A stretch of DNA of 64,000 nt from an uncultured Clostridia bacterium. GTDB taxonomy: Bacteria; Bacillota; Clostridia; TANB77; CAG-508. Shown in pieces: positions 15,509 to 24,781 of this stretch. A program made the translations under genes and the position numbers. The stretch is taken from positions 1 to 64,000 of the forward strand of contig CAKPHD010000002.1 of the NCBI GenBank assembly GCA_934155625.1, given 5' to 3'. The notes under the pieces are model-generated. The model saw nothing but the letters and a program-made list of their open reading frames with translations, ran no database searches and was not told where the DNA came from. Each line of letters begins with the position of its first letter. The first letter of the stretch is position 1.

Positions 15509-17467
15509 TTAAAGATTACCTGTAATTCTTCTTTTATTTACTAGCTTATTTAAGTTTGTTTCTACAAACTCAAATTCTTTCTGAGTAGGAGTTATTTGTA
15601 AAATTGCAGACTCGGCACCGACTTTTAACAATCCTTCACCTTTTCCACATGTTACTAAAAATCCTGCTTCACCTTCACTTAACTTAAATACTTCTTTTAA
15701 ATATTGTATTTCTGATTTATCTTGTGCTAAAAACAATTTTGTATCTGAAGATGTAAGTACCGCCTGAGCCTCTGGTTTTTCATAGAAATCCTGGAATCTC
15801 TGTGAAACAACAGCAAGTGAAACATTCCTTTTTCTTGCACGTCTAGCCATTGTGTTTAAAAAGTCTACGGCTTCTGGATATGGAAGCAACATCCAGGCCT
15901 CATCAACAATTACTCTTTTCTTTGTAGCCTTGCTTCTATCTTCACTATTTTTCTTAACAAATTTTTCCCATATCCAAGTTAAAAGAATTTGTTGTGCTAG
16001 TGGTCTAGCAAATTTTTCTTCCAATTGAGATATATCCAAATTTATAAATGGTGCTCCCTCAAGTAATTCAAATGTTGATTGCCCATCAAAATAAGCCATC
16101 TGACCATTATACTCTCTTATATATTGTTTCATTACTTTCAATAAGTAACTATAATGATATCTATAATCTTCATTCATATTATCTTGTGCTTTAGCTTGTA
16201 TTCTTTTATACCAAGAGCCAATCGTTGGCATTTTTTTCTTCTCTCTATATAGTTTTTCTCCTCTATTAAAATTTCCTGTAGCTTCATACAAACTATTAGG
16301 ATTACTTGTTATTCCTAATGCTGCATATTCTTCTGCAACAGACTCAGCTATAATCTGTTTTGTTAATTCATTTACTTCTGCACTTCTTGTACTTCCTCTT
16401 GCCATTGTTAATAATGCTTGTGTAACATCTTCTACTTTGTTTTCAACATTAAGTACCAATCTTTCTTTTCCTGTTATCTCATCTTTTGCTGTTTCTGTTT
16501 CTATATCAAATAAATTGATAACTGTTTTTGATGTCGGACTAAGAACTACATTTATTCCTCCTAATGATTCTGCTACTATTTCATACTCACCTTCTGCATC
16601 AAGTGCCAAGCTTTCAATTCCCATTAATAATGATGATCTACTTATCAATGTCTTCATTGTTACTGATTTACCAGCACCAGATTTTGCAAATATAACCATA
16701 TTATAATTAGTTAGTGAACTATGAAAATTATCAAATAGTATAGGTGTTCCTGTTTGTTTGTTAAAACCTAATGGAATTCCTGTTTCATGTCCAACTTCTG
16801 ATGTAACAAATGGAAATATTGTTGACATTGACCTTCTATCAAATGTATGTATTTTTTTTACCTTATCATCCATCAATGGTAAATTTGATTTAAATGCATC
16901 TTCTTGCATTGCCCATGCAGTCTTAATTCCAACTAATGATTTCGACATTTCTGTTGCAAGTAACTTTGTTAATCTATCTAAATCACCTAAATTGTATGTA
17001 AATATTGTTGAAACTATTGATGCCTCATATAATTTATTAAACCCTGCAGCTATTTCATCCCTTAGTTGCTCAGCTTCAAATCTTTTTTGTGTCAAATTAC
17101 TTTCTCTGTTTATATTTCCTCTATCAACTGCCACAATTCTTTCTGTCTCAAGTTCGTTTATGACTTTATTAAGTTCACTTTGAGATTTAGCTTCTTGTAT
17201 TGGATTTATATATATTGATGTATTTATATCTCCAAAGAAATACATATCTCTAAATAATTCTGGAAATGTACACATTCTTGGCAATGTTGATACAAAAAAA
17301 CTTCTAGCATATCTCTTAACATTTGAAATTATTTCCAAATGATCTATATTACTTGCATCTATTCCAGAAGGTGCAATTAATTCTTTAATTGTTTGTCTTT
17401 TTAATAATTGAGTTTCTTCACTAGGCTGTTGCTTTTTTTCTACCTCTTGTTGTTTTTTTCTTGCCAT
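15509..17467 (-). CDS. VirB4-family T4SS ATPase (T4SS-1)
   Basis: This 652-residue ATPase has Walker A AKSGAGKSVTM near residue 264 and Walker B VIVDEAWMLLP near residue 510, with the conserved SQRFQDF region after it. VirB4 powers pilus and channel assembly at the cytoplasmic face of the membrane. The usual VirB4 N-terminal domain is only partly here; a separate protein encoded just upstream supplies a related segment. The start ATG 17467 lies 8 nt after GGGAGG and overlaps the previous gene by 47 bp, which points to translational coupling. Confidence 0.92.
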   Translation of the reverse strand: MARKKQQEVEKKQQPSEETQLLKRQTIKELIAPSGIDASNIDHLEIISNVKRYARSFFVSTLPRMCTFPELFRDMYFFGDINTSIYINPIQEAKSQSELNKVINELETERIVAVDRGNINRESNLTQKRFEAEQLRDEIAAGFNKLYEASIVSTIFTYNLGDLDRLTKLLATEMSKSLVGIKTAWAMQEDAFKSNLPLMDDKVKKIHTFDRRSMSTIFPFVTSEVGHETGIPLGFNKQTGTPILFDNFHSSLTNYNMVIFAKSGAGKSVTMKTLISRSSLLMGIESLALDAEGEYEIVAESLGGINVVLSPTSKTVINLFDIETETAKDEITGKERLVLNVENKVEDVTQALLTMARGSTRSAEVNELTKQIIAESVAEEYAALGITSNPNSLYEATGNFNRGEKLYREKKKMPTIGSWYKRIQAKAQDNMNEDYRYHYSYLLKVMKQYIREYNGQMAYFDGQSTFELLEGAPFINLDISQLEEKFARPLAQQILLTWIWEKFVKKNSEDRSKATKKRVIVDEAWMLLPYPEAVDFLNTMARRARKRNVSLAVVSQRFQDFYEKPEAQAVLTSSDTKLFLAQDKSEIQYLKEVFKLSEGEAGFLVTCGKGEGLLKVGAESAILQITPTQKEFEFVETNLNKLVNKRRITGNL

Positions 17468-18626
17468 CTGCCTTACCTCCCTCTTTTGTACTTTCTTTGT
17501 CTATTTTTTCTATTGCTTTATTTTTTACTTCTTGTCCCAAATATTGTTCATTGTTTTCTATTATTATTTTAGCCATTTTAGCAATTAAGTCTTCCATACT
17601 ATATTCTTTTTCTTCAACTTTCTTCTCTAACTCAGTTTTAGCTTGTTCAACTTTTTCATTTGCTAAATTAATAGCTTTTTCTTCTATTTCTTTATCTAAT
17701 TCTTGCATTTTCTTTTTCAATACATCTGGAGCAGTTGAATACATTTCATCATATCCAGCTCTTATAGCTTTTTCTAAACCAAATGTTTCTGCTTCGTCTC
17801 TGTTATAGGCCATATATAATAATTCTAGTAATTCATTTGATTTTAATATTTTTCCTCTTACACCACATACTGATATAGAGTTTATCAAAGACTGTGCTCT
17901 TGTATATAATTCTGAAAAAGCAATTCCTTCTATTTCTTTTTTATCTAGATTCTCCCCATTAGCTTCAGCAGAAAGATATGGTATTATGATATAATATTTT
18001 TTATTTAATATGTTTTTATTTAAACTCATTTTCTCTGTATCTTGTAGAATTGACTTACCATATTCATATAAATTTGTTTGTTTGGTAACTTCATAAAATG
18101 CTTTTTTTAATTGTTCTTCTGAATAATCTCCTGATTCTTTCATTTGATTATATCTCATTTGCATATTTCTTAATTTCATTTCAACATCTTTTACTCTATC
18201 TCTATATCTAACTAAACTACCTTCTAAATTGATCGATCTAGTTTGAATATACATTTGTATCGGATATCTTAAAGTATTTAAGAATTGTACAAATCCTTCT
18301 TCAACACCATTTTTCTCCATCCCAGACATTAAATCATAATTAATTCCTTGGCATTCTATTACCATCAAAAATCTTGTACAATTTTTTTGTATTATCATAT
18401 TATCTTCAATTTTATCAAAATCCATAAAATTAAAAATAGATTGTTTATTTTGATTTTTTGAATTTTTATCAATTGATTTTACATCTTGGCTATCTTCTTG
18501 TTTTTGGTTTTTATCTTTAAAATATAAATATACTAAAAATCCTATTAATCCTATTACCGCAATTACAACTGGCACTAAAATAAAAATAAGAACTTGTACT
18601 AATTGTGAGGTTATTTCACTATTCAT
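17421..18626 (-). CDS. Membrane-anchored VirB4 N-terminal-like protein (T4SS-1)
   Basis: This 401-residue protein has an N-terminal transmembrane helix (about 12-35) and a VirB4/TraC N-terminal-like domain (about 65-250, KNCTRFLMVIECQGINYDL and QFLNTLRYPIQMYIQTRSIN). A long coiled-coil and a basic tail (KKKTTRGRKKATA) follow. A shorter relative precedes virB4 in T4SS-2 at 36549-37085, so splitting of VirB4 is a shared trait of both systems. It overlaps virB4 downstream by 47 bp and the PrgI-like gene upstream by 8 bp. A partner or regulator role for the VirB4 ATPase is inferred. Confidence 0.75.
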   Translation of the reverse strand: MNSEITSQLVQVLIFILVPVVIAVIGLIGFLVYLYFKDKNQKQEDSQDVKSIDKNSKNQNKQSIFNFMDFDKIEDNMIIQKNCTRFLMVIECQGINYDLMSGMEKNGVEEGFVQFLNTLRYPIQMYIQTRSINLEGSLVRYRDRVKDVEMKLRNMQMRYNQMKESGDYSEEQLKKAFYEVTKQTNLYEYGKSILQDTEKMSLNKNILNKKYYIIIPYLSAEANGENLDKKEIEGIAFSELYTRAQSLINSISVCGVRGKILKSNELLELLYMAYNRDEAETFGLEKAIRAGYDEMYSTAPDVLKKKMQELDKEIEEKAINLANEKVEQAKTELEKKVEEKEYSMEDLIAKMAKIIIENNEQYLGQEVKNKAIEKIDKESTKEGGKADGKKKTTRGRKKATA

Positions 18627-18966
18627 TTAAATTTTCCTCCTTTGTATATACATATAATTTTTTATTATTTTTTTTAAACTTTATGTATCTTTTTATTATA
18701 TCATCTATATTTTCTCCACCTGTTTTTCTAGTAATTTCTAATCCTGAACCATCTGGTATTTTAAACATACCTATTGCATATCCAATAAATGCAAATATTA
18801 ACGTTATTACAATACCTACTATGGTCAATCCCAAAAGTTTAAATATAAAATAAAATACTAATCCAACAGCTCCTCCAATACATGTAGTTATTAGTGACTT
18901 TGTTGAAAATATAAATAATATTCTTCCCTCTCCTTTTACATTTCTTGGTAAATTATATGTTCCCAT
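18619..18966 (-). CDS. PrgI/VirB3-like small membrane protein (T4SS-1)
   Basis: This 115-residue protein has two adjacent transmembrane helices (about 25-70) and a conserved cytoplasmic tail NIDDIIKRYIKFKKNNKKLY. The N-terminal YNLPRNVKGEGRI motif is typical of PrgI/TcpE/VirB3-like partners of VirB4 in Gram-positive T4SS. VirB3-type proteins anchor VirB4 to the membrane. It is the first gene of the tightly packed minus-strand run that ends at 7115, separated from the pilin gene upstream by a terminator. Confidence 0.8.
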   Translation of the reverse strand: MGTYNLPRNVKGEGRILFIFSTKSLITTCIGGAVGLVFYFIFKLLGLTIVGIVITLIFAFIGYAIGMFKIPDGSGLEITRKTGGENIDDIIKRYIKFKKNNKKLYVYTKEENLNE

Positions 18967-19012
18967 ATCTTCCTCCTTTGTTTTTTCTACAATTATCTTA
19001 TTTTATTATAGC

Positions 19013-19050
19013 AAAAAAAATCGATAAATGGAAGTATTTATCGATTTTTT
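19013..19050 (-). terminator. Intrinsic terminator after the 120-aa pilin gene
   Basis: ATCGATAAAT pairs with ATTTATCGAT (19020-19045), followed by T8 on the minus strand. It probably lets the pilin be made in excess over the downstream T4SS genes. Confidence 0.8.
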
Positions 19051-19072
19051 TTGAATATTTTTTATTATATAA

Positions 19073-19435
19073 TTATGAATTTAAACCTGTTGCAAATTTG
19101 TAGATAACATTTGCAATTGTAGATGCTGCAAATATCAAGATTGCACCAACCAAATATGGTATCATTGTTTTCTTATATTCAGCTTTTTCTTCTGCTGAAC
19201 CCATCATGTATTTTATACCTAATATCATTAATACAATTACTGCAATAACTACTCCTGCTACATTAATAACCCCCATAACATTTTGACCTAATGTTTGTAC
19301 TTCTGAAGTTCCTGTTGCTTGTGAATTTGCCTTTAATCCTCCTGGTTCTAATCCATATACAACAGATGCTCCCATAGATACAATCAATAATATTGTAGCG
19401 ATTGTTGTTAATATCTTCATTGTTTTTGTGCTCAT
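19073..19435 (-). CDS. VirB2-like pilin subunit (T4SS-1)
   Basis: This 120-residue protein has an N-terminal signal or anchor helix (about 8-28), a short hydrophilic segment and two transmembrane helices. They contain GVVIAVIVLMILGIKYMMGS, AEEKAEYKKTMIPYLVG and a C-terminal IYKFATG. This is the Gram-positive VirB2/TrbC-like pilin plan and is intact in one frame, so it serves as reference for the split gene at 5345-5735. It has its own promoter with an operator-like dyad and its own terminator. The strong GGAGGAG ribosome site suggests high expression. Confidence 0.82.
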   Translation of the reverse strand: MSTKTMKILTTIATILLIVSMGASVVYGLEPGGLKANSQATGTSEVQTLGQNVMGVINVAGVVIAVIVLMILGIKYMMGSAEEKAEYKKTMIPYLVGAILIFAASTIANVIYKFATGLNS

Positions 19436-19464
19436 TTAATTCTCCTCCTTTTTTTCGATTATTT

Positions 19465-19493
19465 ATTATAATCTGGTTTCTCCAGAATGTAAA
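19465..19493 (-). promoter_or_regulatory. Promoter of the pilin gene with a dyad in the spacer
   Basis: On the minus strand TTTACA (19488-19493), 17 bp, TATAAT (19465-19470). The spacer holds TCTGG-AGAAA-CCAGA (19472-19486), a perfect dyad where a repressor could sit. Confidence 0.6.
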
Positions 19494-19617
19494 TAACTAA
19501 AATTAAATCTAGCTTTCTTCTTTAATTATAAGACATATATGAGTTTTTTGCAAGTTTTTTCTAAAAATTTTGTCATTTTTGTTGTTTTTTAGCAATATTT
19601 CTAATATTCGGATACAA

Positions 19618-19650
19618 AAAAACACCAAATTTCAATAATCTAGTGTTAAT
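19618..19650 (-). terminator. Terminator of the tRNA-Ser transcript
   Basis: AACAC pairs with GTGTT on the minus strand around a ~17-nt loop, followed by a run of T just past the tRNA-Ser(GCT) 3' end. Confidence 0.5.
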
Positions 19651-19653
19651 TCT

Positions 19654-19743
19654 TGGCGGAGATGAGAGGGTTCGAACCTCCGCGCCGTGTTACCGACCTA
19701 ACTGTTTAGCAAACAGTCCCCTTCACCACTTGGGTACATCTCC
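19654..19743 (-). tRNA. tRNA-Ser (anticodon GCT)
   Basis: Acceptor GGAGATG pairs with CATCTCC. The anticodon loop TTGCTAA, a long variable arm and GGTTCGAACC are present, with the 3' CCA encoded. It reads AGC/AGU and is about 70 bp downstream of tRNA-Ser(TGA) on the same strand. Confidence 0.95.
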
Positions 19744-19815
19744 AAATATTGGTTGTCAAACAATTAATAGTGAAAAACATATCATTTTGTGTAATGATAT
19801 GCCTTTCTATTTTAT

Positions 19816-19907
<92 letters not shown>

Positions 19908-19927
19908 ATATCAATAGACAAATGTCC

Positions 19928-19970
19928 AGCGACAGTATTTATATTAGCACATTTTACTGTCGCTTGTCAA
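19928..19970 (-). promoter_or_regulatory. tRNA-Ser promoter overlapped by a 10-bp inverted repeat
   Basis: On the minus strand TTGACA (19965-19970), 18 bp, TAATAT (19941-19946). A perfect inverted repeat AGCGACAGTA / TACTGTCGCT (19928-19937 and 19955-19964) straddles the -10. No T run follows, so it looks more like an operator than a parB terminator. Confidence 0.55.
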
Positions 19971-19978
19971 TACTTTTT

Positions 19979-20860
19979 TTAATTTTCTTTAATTAAATTT
20001 AGCATTCTCTCTAAATCTTCATTATTATGATATTCTATAATAATTTTTCCTTTTCTTTTTCCTTGATCTAATTTTACTTTTGTACCAAAAAATCCTTGGA
20101 ATTTGTCTTCTATATCTTCATATAAGTATTTATATTTTGGATCTAATTTTTTTTCTCTTTTTGTTATTCTGTTCTTACTTTCAGCTTGTCTTACAGATTC
20201 TCCTTTTTCAATCATTCTTATTGCTGCTTCATATTGACGTTTAGGATCACTTATTCCAGCTAAAGCCTTGCAATGTCCTTCTGTAAGTTTACCCTGTTTT
20301 ACTAATTCTAATACATCTGGAGCTAAATATAATACTCTGACTGTGTTTGACACACTGCTTCTGCTTTTTCCTATTTTTTTAGAAACCTCTTCTTGCGTTA
20401 ATCCATATTTGTCCATCAAGCTTCTAATCCCTAAAGCTTTTTCATATGGATTTAAATCTTCTCTTTGAATATTTTCTATTAAAGAGATTTCTCTGTTAGT
20501 TTGCTCATCAGATTCTCTAATTATTGCAGGTATTTCTGCTAATCCCGCTAATTTAGCTGCTCTCCATCTTCTTTCTCCTGCTACAATTGCATAATATCCA
20601 TCTTCTCTTGATACTACAATTGGTTGTATTACTCCATATTCTTTAATTGATTCTGATAATTCTTCTAAAGCTTCTTGATTAAAATTTTTTCTTGGCTGTT
20701 CTCTATTTGGCTCTACTTCTGTTATTTTTAATGTTTTTAAATTTTTACTATCTTCTAATTCTTCCGTTTCTACAGATCCTTCCATTTGTACATCTAATGG
20801 AGAACCTCCAAATAATGCATCTAGTCCTTTTCCTAATCCTGTCATCTTTGCCTTTGCCAT
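19979..20860 (-). CDS. parB: Chromosome-partitioning protein ParB/Spo0J
   Basis: This 293-residue protein has the ParB N-terminal CTP-binding motif GERRWRAAKLAG near residue 95, a helix-turn-helix LTQEEVSKKIGKSRSSVSN near 155 and a C-terminal dimerisation region. ParB binds parS, slides as a CTP-dependent clamp and organises the origin. It starts MAKAKMTGLGKGLDALFGG, the usual N-terminus that contacts ParA. It lies 33 bp after parA in one operon. It is followed directly by the tRNA-Ser genes and T4SS-1. Confidence 0.95.
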   Translation of the reverse strand: MAKAKMTGLGKGLDALFGGSPLDVQMEGSVETEELEDSKNLKTLKITEVEPNREQPRKNFNQEALEELSESIKEYGVIQPIVVSREDGYYAIVAGERRWRAAKLAGLAEIPAIIRESDEQTNREISLIENIQREDLNPYEKALGIRSLMDKYGLTQEEVSKKIGKSRSSVSNTVRVLYLAPDVLELVKQGKLTEGHCKALAGISDPKRQYEAAIRMIEKGESVRQAESKNRITKREKKLDPKYKYLYEDIEDKFQGFFGTKVKLDQGKRKGKIIIEYHNNEDLERMLNLIKEN

Positions 20861-20893
20861 ATCTATTTCCCCCTAATCTAATATTTTTATATT

Positions 20894-21664
20894 TTATTTT
20901 GGTTGTACATTATTTTTCAAAAATTCTTTTGATAGTTTTTCGTACGCTTTTGCCCCTTTTGACCTAGGATCATAAAGTGATATTGGCATACCATAACTTG
21001 GTGCTTCGCTTAGCCTTACATTTCTTGGTATTACTGTCTTATATACTTTTCCTTCAAAGTATTTTTTTACTTCTTTTACTACTTGATTAGAAAGGTTTGT
21101 TCTAGCATCATACATAGTTAATAATGCTCCTTCAATTTCTAAGTTTTTATTTAAGTGTTTTTTCACTAAATTTACAGTATTTAACAATTGTCCTAATCCT
21201 TCAAGTGCAAAGTATTCACATTGTACTGGTATTAATACTGTATCAGATGCTGTAAACGCATTTAATGTTATTAGTCCTAAAGATGGTGGACAATCTATTA
21301 ATATGTAATCAAATTTGTCTTTTATTTCGTCTAATTTTACTTTTAATCTTTGTTCTCTTGACATCATTGATACAAGCTGTACTTCAGCCCCAGCCAAACT
21401 AATGTTTGATGGACATACGCTTAAATTTTTGATTGCTGTCTTTTCTATTGTTTCTTCAAATGTTGTGTCTCCTACTAATATGTCATACACTGATAATTCT
21501 AGCTCTTTTGTTACTCCTAGTCCACTTGTTGCATTTCCTTGTGGATCTGTGTCTATTAATAATACTTTTTTTCCTTTTTTGGCTAGTAATGTACTTAAAT
21601 TTACTGTTGTTGTTGTCTTTCCTACTCCACCTTTTTGGTTTGCTACTGATATTACTTTTCCCAT
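20894..21664 (-). CDS. parA: Chromosome-partitioning ATPase ParA/Soj
   Basis: This 256-residue ATPase has the deviant Walker A KGGVGKTTTTVNLS near residue 11, Walker A' DTDPQGNATSGLG and Walker B LIDCPPSLGLIT. It binds DNA non-specifically as an ATP dimer and, with ParB, separates origins and in Bacillus also regulates DnaA. It is first in the parA-parB operon with a clear promoter 52 bp upstream. The length is normal and no changes are seen. Confidence 0.95.
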   Translation of the reverse strand: MGKVISVANQKGGVGKTTTTVNLSTLLAKKGKKVLLIDTDPQGNATSGLGVTKELELSVYDILVGDTTFEETIEKTAIKNLSVCPSNISLAGAEVQLVSMMSREQRLKVKLDEIKDKFDYILIDCPPSLGLITLNAFTASDTVLIPVQCEYFALEGLGQLLNTVNLVKKHLNKNLEIEGALLTMYDARTNLSNQVVKEVKKYFEGKVYKTVIPRNVRLSEAPSYGMPISLYDPRSKGAKAYEKLSKEFLKNNVQPK

Positions 21665-21715
21665 TTTACGTCATTCCTTTCTTCTAGACATAAATCTTTT
21701 TCTTTTGACATTTAT

Positions 21716-21744
21716 ATAATATAAAATATTTATTAATAAGTCAA
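21716..21744 (-). promoter_or_regulatory. parAB promoter
   Basis: On the minus strand TTGACT (21739-21744), 17 bp, TATTAT (21716-21721). Confidence 0.6.
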
Positions 21745-21776
21745 TGCTTTTTTTATTTTTTTATGAATTTTTACCT

Positions 21777-21958
21777 AAAGATTTTAAATATAAGTTTTTT
21801 ATTACATTCCTCGGCTTATTACGAAATTTAAGAAATCCTAATTTATTTTATGGCTCCCTTCCACTCTCGTGAACTCTTTCCATAAAATTACATAGTATTT
21901 CTAAAATTTCTTCATGCACATTCATCATTTCATGCAAAACTTATATTTAAAAATCTTT
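21777..21958. repeat. Long imperfect hairpin element, family B copy 1
   Basis: AAAGATTTTAAATATAAGTTTT (21777-21798, two pieces of one 22-bp arm) pairs with 21936-21958. Inner arms GAAATTT..AGAAAT / ATTTCT..AAATTTC and ATTTTATGG / CCATAAAAT extend the fold. A small hairpin TCG-GCTTATTA-CGA is shared with 45317-45391. The element has no ORF and lies between rsmG and parA. Confidence 0.7.
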
Positions 21959-21984
21959 CTTAATATAAAATTAATAATAAACAT

Positions 21985-22018
21985 CAAAAAAATGCCCCAC
22001 ATTCTCTGTGGAGCATTC
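21985..22018 (-). terminator. Intrinsic terminator after rsmG
   Basis: On the minus strand AATGCTCCAC pairs with GTGGGGCATT, followed by T7. Confidence 0.85.
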
Positions 22019-22021
22019 TTT

Positions 22022-22744
22022 CTATTTTATAGGTTCTTTAGCTGGTGTACCAGGCTTTCTGGGATATTTTCCTGGAGTTTCTTTAATCTTATCTATTATA
22101 ATAATAGTTCTACCAATATCACTTTGTGGTAAATTAAATTCTTCTATATTATTTATATTACCGCCTAAAGTTTTTATTGCTTTTTCTGCATCTTCTATTT
22201 CTTGTGAAGCATTTCCTGCTTTCATACTTATTGCTTTACCATTAATTTTAACCAATGGCAACAAATATTCTGATAATGTTGCTAAATTTGCAACGGCTCT
22301 TGATGTAGCAATATCAAATTTTTCTCTATATTTTTTATTTCGTCCAAATTCTTCTGCTCTTGCGTGTACAAGCTCCACATTTTTCAAATTCAATTCGTTT
22401 ATGACCTCTTGTAAAAAGATTAATCTTTTATTTAAAGAATCTACAAGCGTTATTTTTAATGTTGGATTCATTATGCTTAATGGTATTCCTGGAAATCCTG
22501 CCCCTGTTCCAACATCAACTACTGTTGAATTATCTTTTATGTCTTTTAAAATTGTAATAGAATCAATAAAATGTTTTAAAATAATTTCATTTGGTTCAAT
22601 TATAGCTGTTAAATTCATTTTTTCATTCCATTCTATTAATAAATTCATGTATTTATAAAATTTATCCATTTGCTCCACAGAAAAACGAACACCCATTGTT
22701 CTAGCTTTTTCAAGGAGTCCCTCGTTAAATGTACTATGCTCCAT
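22022..22744 (-). CDS. rsmG: 16S rRNA (guanine(527)-N7)-methyltransferase
   Basis: This 240-residue protein has the SAM-binding motif VDVGTGAGFPGIPL near residue 75 and the family regions RAVANLATLSEYLLP and GRNKKYREKFD. It methylates N7 of G527 in 16S rRNA; loss gives low-level streptomycin resistance in other species. It is the last gene of the mnmE-mnmG-rsmG group, 12 bp after mnmG, and is followed by a strong terminator. The lysine/proline-rich end GKYPRKPGTPAKEP is typical. Confidence 0.94.
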   Translation of the reverse strand: MEHSTFNEGLLEKARTMGVRFSVEQMDKFYKYMNLLIEWNEKMNLTAIIEPNEIILKHFIDSITILKDIKDNSTVVDVGTGAGFPGIPLSIMNPTLKITLVDSLNKRLIFLQEVINELNLKNVELVHARAEEFGRNKKYREKFDIATSRAVANLATLSEYLLPLVKINGKAISMKAGNASQEIEDAEKAIKTLGGNINNIEEFNLPQSDIGRTIIIIDKIKETPGKYPRKPGTPAKEPIK

Positions 22745-22756
22745 ATTTTAATTCTC

Positions 22757-24625
22757 CTATCTTTTTGTTTGTAAATAAACAAGTAATACTGATATATCTG
22801 CTGGAGAAACTCCAGAAATTCTTGATGCTTGTCCTATTGAATGTGGTTTGTGTTTATTTAGTTTTTGTCTAGCTTCTAAGCTTATTCCCTTTATTTCTTC
22901 ATAATTTATATCTTCTGGTAATAATTTTTTCTCCATTTTTTTGAATTTTTCTACTTGTGCTTCTTGCATTTTAATATATCCGTCATATTTTACTTGAATT
23001 TCAACTTCTTCTCTTACTTGTTCTCTCAATTTTGGTCTATTTTCATCAATTGCTTCAAGAGAAGCATATGTAATTTCTGCTCTTTTTAACAATTCTGAAA
23101 GTTTTGAACCAGTTGTAAGCTCTGATGTTCCCTGTTTTTTTAGAAATTCATTGACTTTTTCAGTTGGTTTAACTACTGTTTCTTCTAATCTTTTCTTTTC
23201 TGCCTCAATTTCTTGTTTTTTCTCTAAAAATTTATTATATCTTTCATCGGAAATCAATCCTATTTCATGTCCTTTTTCTGTTAAACGTAAATCTGCATTG
23301 TCTTGGCGTAAAAGTAGCCTGTATTCTGCTCTAGAGGTCATCATTCTGTATGGTTCATTTGTCCCTTTTGTAACAATATCATCAATTAAAACCCCTATAT
23401 ATGCCTCTGTTCTATCTAAAATTAGTGGATCTTTACCTTTTATTTTTTGTGAAGCATTTATTCCTGCAATTAAACCTTGGCAAGCAGCTTCTTCATATCC
23501 TGATGTTCCATTTGTTTGCCCTGCGAAGAATAATCCATCTATTTTCTTATATTCTAGTGATAATTTTAAATCTGCCGGATCAATACAATCATATTCTATT
23601 GCATATGCTGGACGTGTAAATTCACAATGTTCTAATCCAGGAATAGTCCTATACATGGCTATTTGCACGTCTTCTGGCAATGAGGAACTCATTCCTTGTA
23701 TATACATTTCATCTGTATCTATTCCGATTGGCTCTACGAAAACTTGATGTCTTTCTTTATCTGCAAATCTTACTACTTTATCTTCTATTGATGGGCAATA
23801 TCTTGGCCCTGTTCCTGATATTTCTCCTCCATATAGTGGTGATCTATGTAAATTTTCTCTTATAATTCGGTGTGTTTCAGCATTTGTATATGTTAAATAA
23901 CAATCTACTTGTTCAAAATCTTTCATTTTATCTTCAAATGAGAATGGTATTATTCCTTCATCCCCTTTTTGAACTTCCATTTTTGAAAAATCTATACTTT
24001 TTTTATTAATTCTTGCTGGTGTTCCTGTTTTAAATCTTATTAAATTTACACCTAATTTTTTTAAACATTCAGATAGCTTATTCGCTGGAAATACGCCATC
24101 TGGTCCACTTTCTTTTGAAAAGTCTCCTATGAAAATTTTTCCTTTTAAATATGTTCCAGTTGCAACAATTATTGATTTTACATCATATATTGCCCCTACA
24201 TCTGTTTCTATAGACTTTACTTTGTTATCTTTCAATGTTATGTTAACAATTTCTGCTTGTTTTAAATATAAATTTTCTTGTTTTTCTAATGTATGTTTCA
24301 TTTCCATTTGATATCTTTTTCTGTCTGCTTGTGCCCTCAAAGAGTGTACTGCTGGGCCTTTTGAGGTATTTAACATTTTTATTTGTATCATTGTTTTATC
24401 TATATTTTTGCCCATTTCTCCACCAAGGGCATCAATTTCTCTTACTAAATGACCTTTGGAACTTCCACCTATGTGTGGATTACATGGCATATTTGCTACA
24501 GCCTCTAAGCTTAAAGAAAAGATTGCTGTTTTCATTCCAAGTCTTGCTGCAGCTAATGCTGCTTCACATCCTGCATGTCCTGCACCAATAACTACTATAT
24601 CATATTCACCTGCATAGTAACTCAT
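22757..24625 (-). CDS. mnmG: tRNA uridine-5-carboxymethylaminomethyl modification enzyme MnmG/GidA
   Basis: This 622-residue protein has the FAD-binding [17 protein letters not shown] at the N-terminus, the [22 protein letters not shown] block and the C-terminal helical domain with [16 protein letters not shown]. With MnmE it forms the complex that modifies the wobble uridine (U34) of several tRNAs using FAD, methylene-tetrahydrofolate and glycine or ammonium. It lies between mnmE and rsmG in the usual origin-proximal order. Length and motifs are normal. Confidence 0.96.
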   Translation of the reverse strand: MSYYAGEYDIVVIGAGHAGCEAALAAARLGMKTAIFSLSLEAVANMPCNPHIGGSSKGHLVREIDALGGEMGKNIDKTMIQIKMLNTSKGPAVHSLRAQADRKRYQMEMKHTLEKQENLYLKQAEIVNITLKDNKVKSIETDVGAIYDVKSIIVATGTYLKGKIFIGDFSKESGPDGVFPANKLSECLKKLGVNLIRFKTGTPARINKKSIDFSKMEVQKGDEGIIPFSFEDKMKDFEQVDCYLTYTNAETHRIIRENLHRSPLYGGEISGTGPRYCPSIEDKVVRFADKERHQVFVEPIGIDTDEMYIQGMSSSLPEDVQIAMYRTIPGLEHCEFTRPAYAIEYDCIDPADLKLSLEYKKIDGLFFAGQTNGTSGYEEAACQGLIAGINASQKIKGKDPLILDRTEAYIGVLIDDIVTKGTNEPYRMMTSRAEYRLLLRQDNADLRLTEKGHEIGLISDERYNKFLEKKQEIEAEKKRLEETVVKPTEKVNEFLKKQGTSELTTGSKLSELLKRAEITYASLEAIDENRPKLREQVREEVEIQVKYDGYIKMQEAQVEKFKKMEKKLLPEDINYEEIKGISLEARQKLNKHKPHSIGQASRISGVSPADISVLLVYLQTKR

Positions 24626-24761
24626 TTTATTTCTCCCTCCATTTTTTCATTTTACATTATATTCTAGATTAGCTCTAATTCTTTTTATTTTCCTTTTATT
24701 TTGATTTTAACCTTTTTTGTGACAAGTTATATGTTTTTTGTTTTAAATCGTTTTATTTTTG

Positions 24762-24777
24762 ATTTTCACGTGTTATT
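24762..24777. promoter_or_regulatory. Weak parS-like site
   Basis: ATTTTCACGTGTTATT matches the parS consensus TGTTTCACGTGAAACA at about 10 of 16 positions, including TTTCACGTG and the CACGTG core (24767-24772). It lies between mnmE and mnmG, 4 kb from parB. Only one half-site is good. Confidence 0.2.
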
Positions 24778-24781
24778 TTTT

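Noticed and set aside
19928..19965. parB terminator
   Set aside because: The inverted repeat is not followed by a T run and lies within a good tRNA promoter.
24762..24777. True parS site
   Set aside because: Only about 10 of 16 positions match and the right half is poor, so it is listed only with low confidence.
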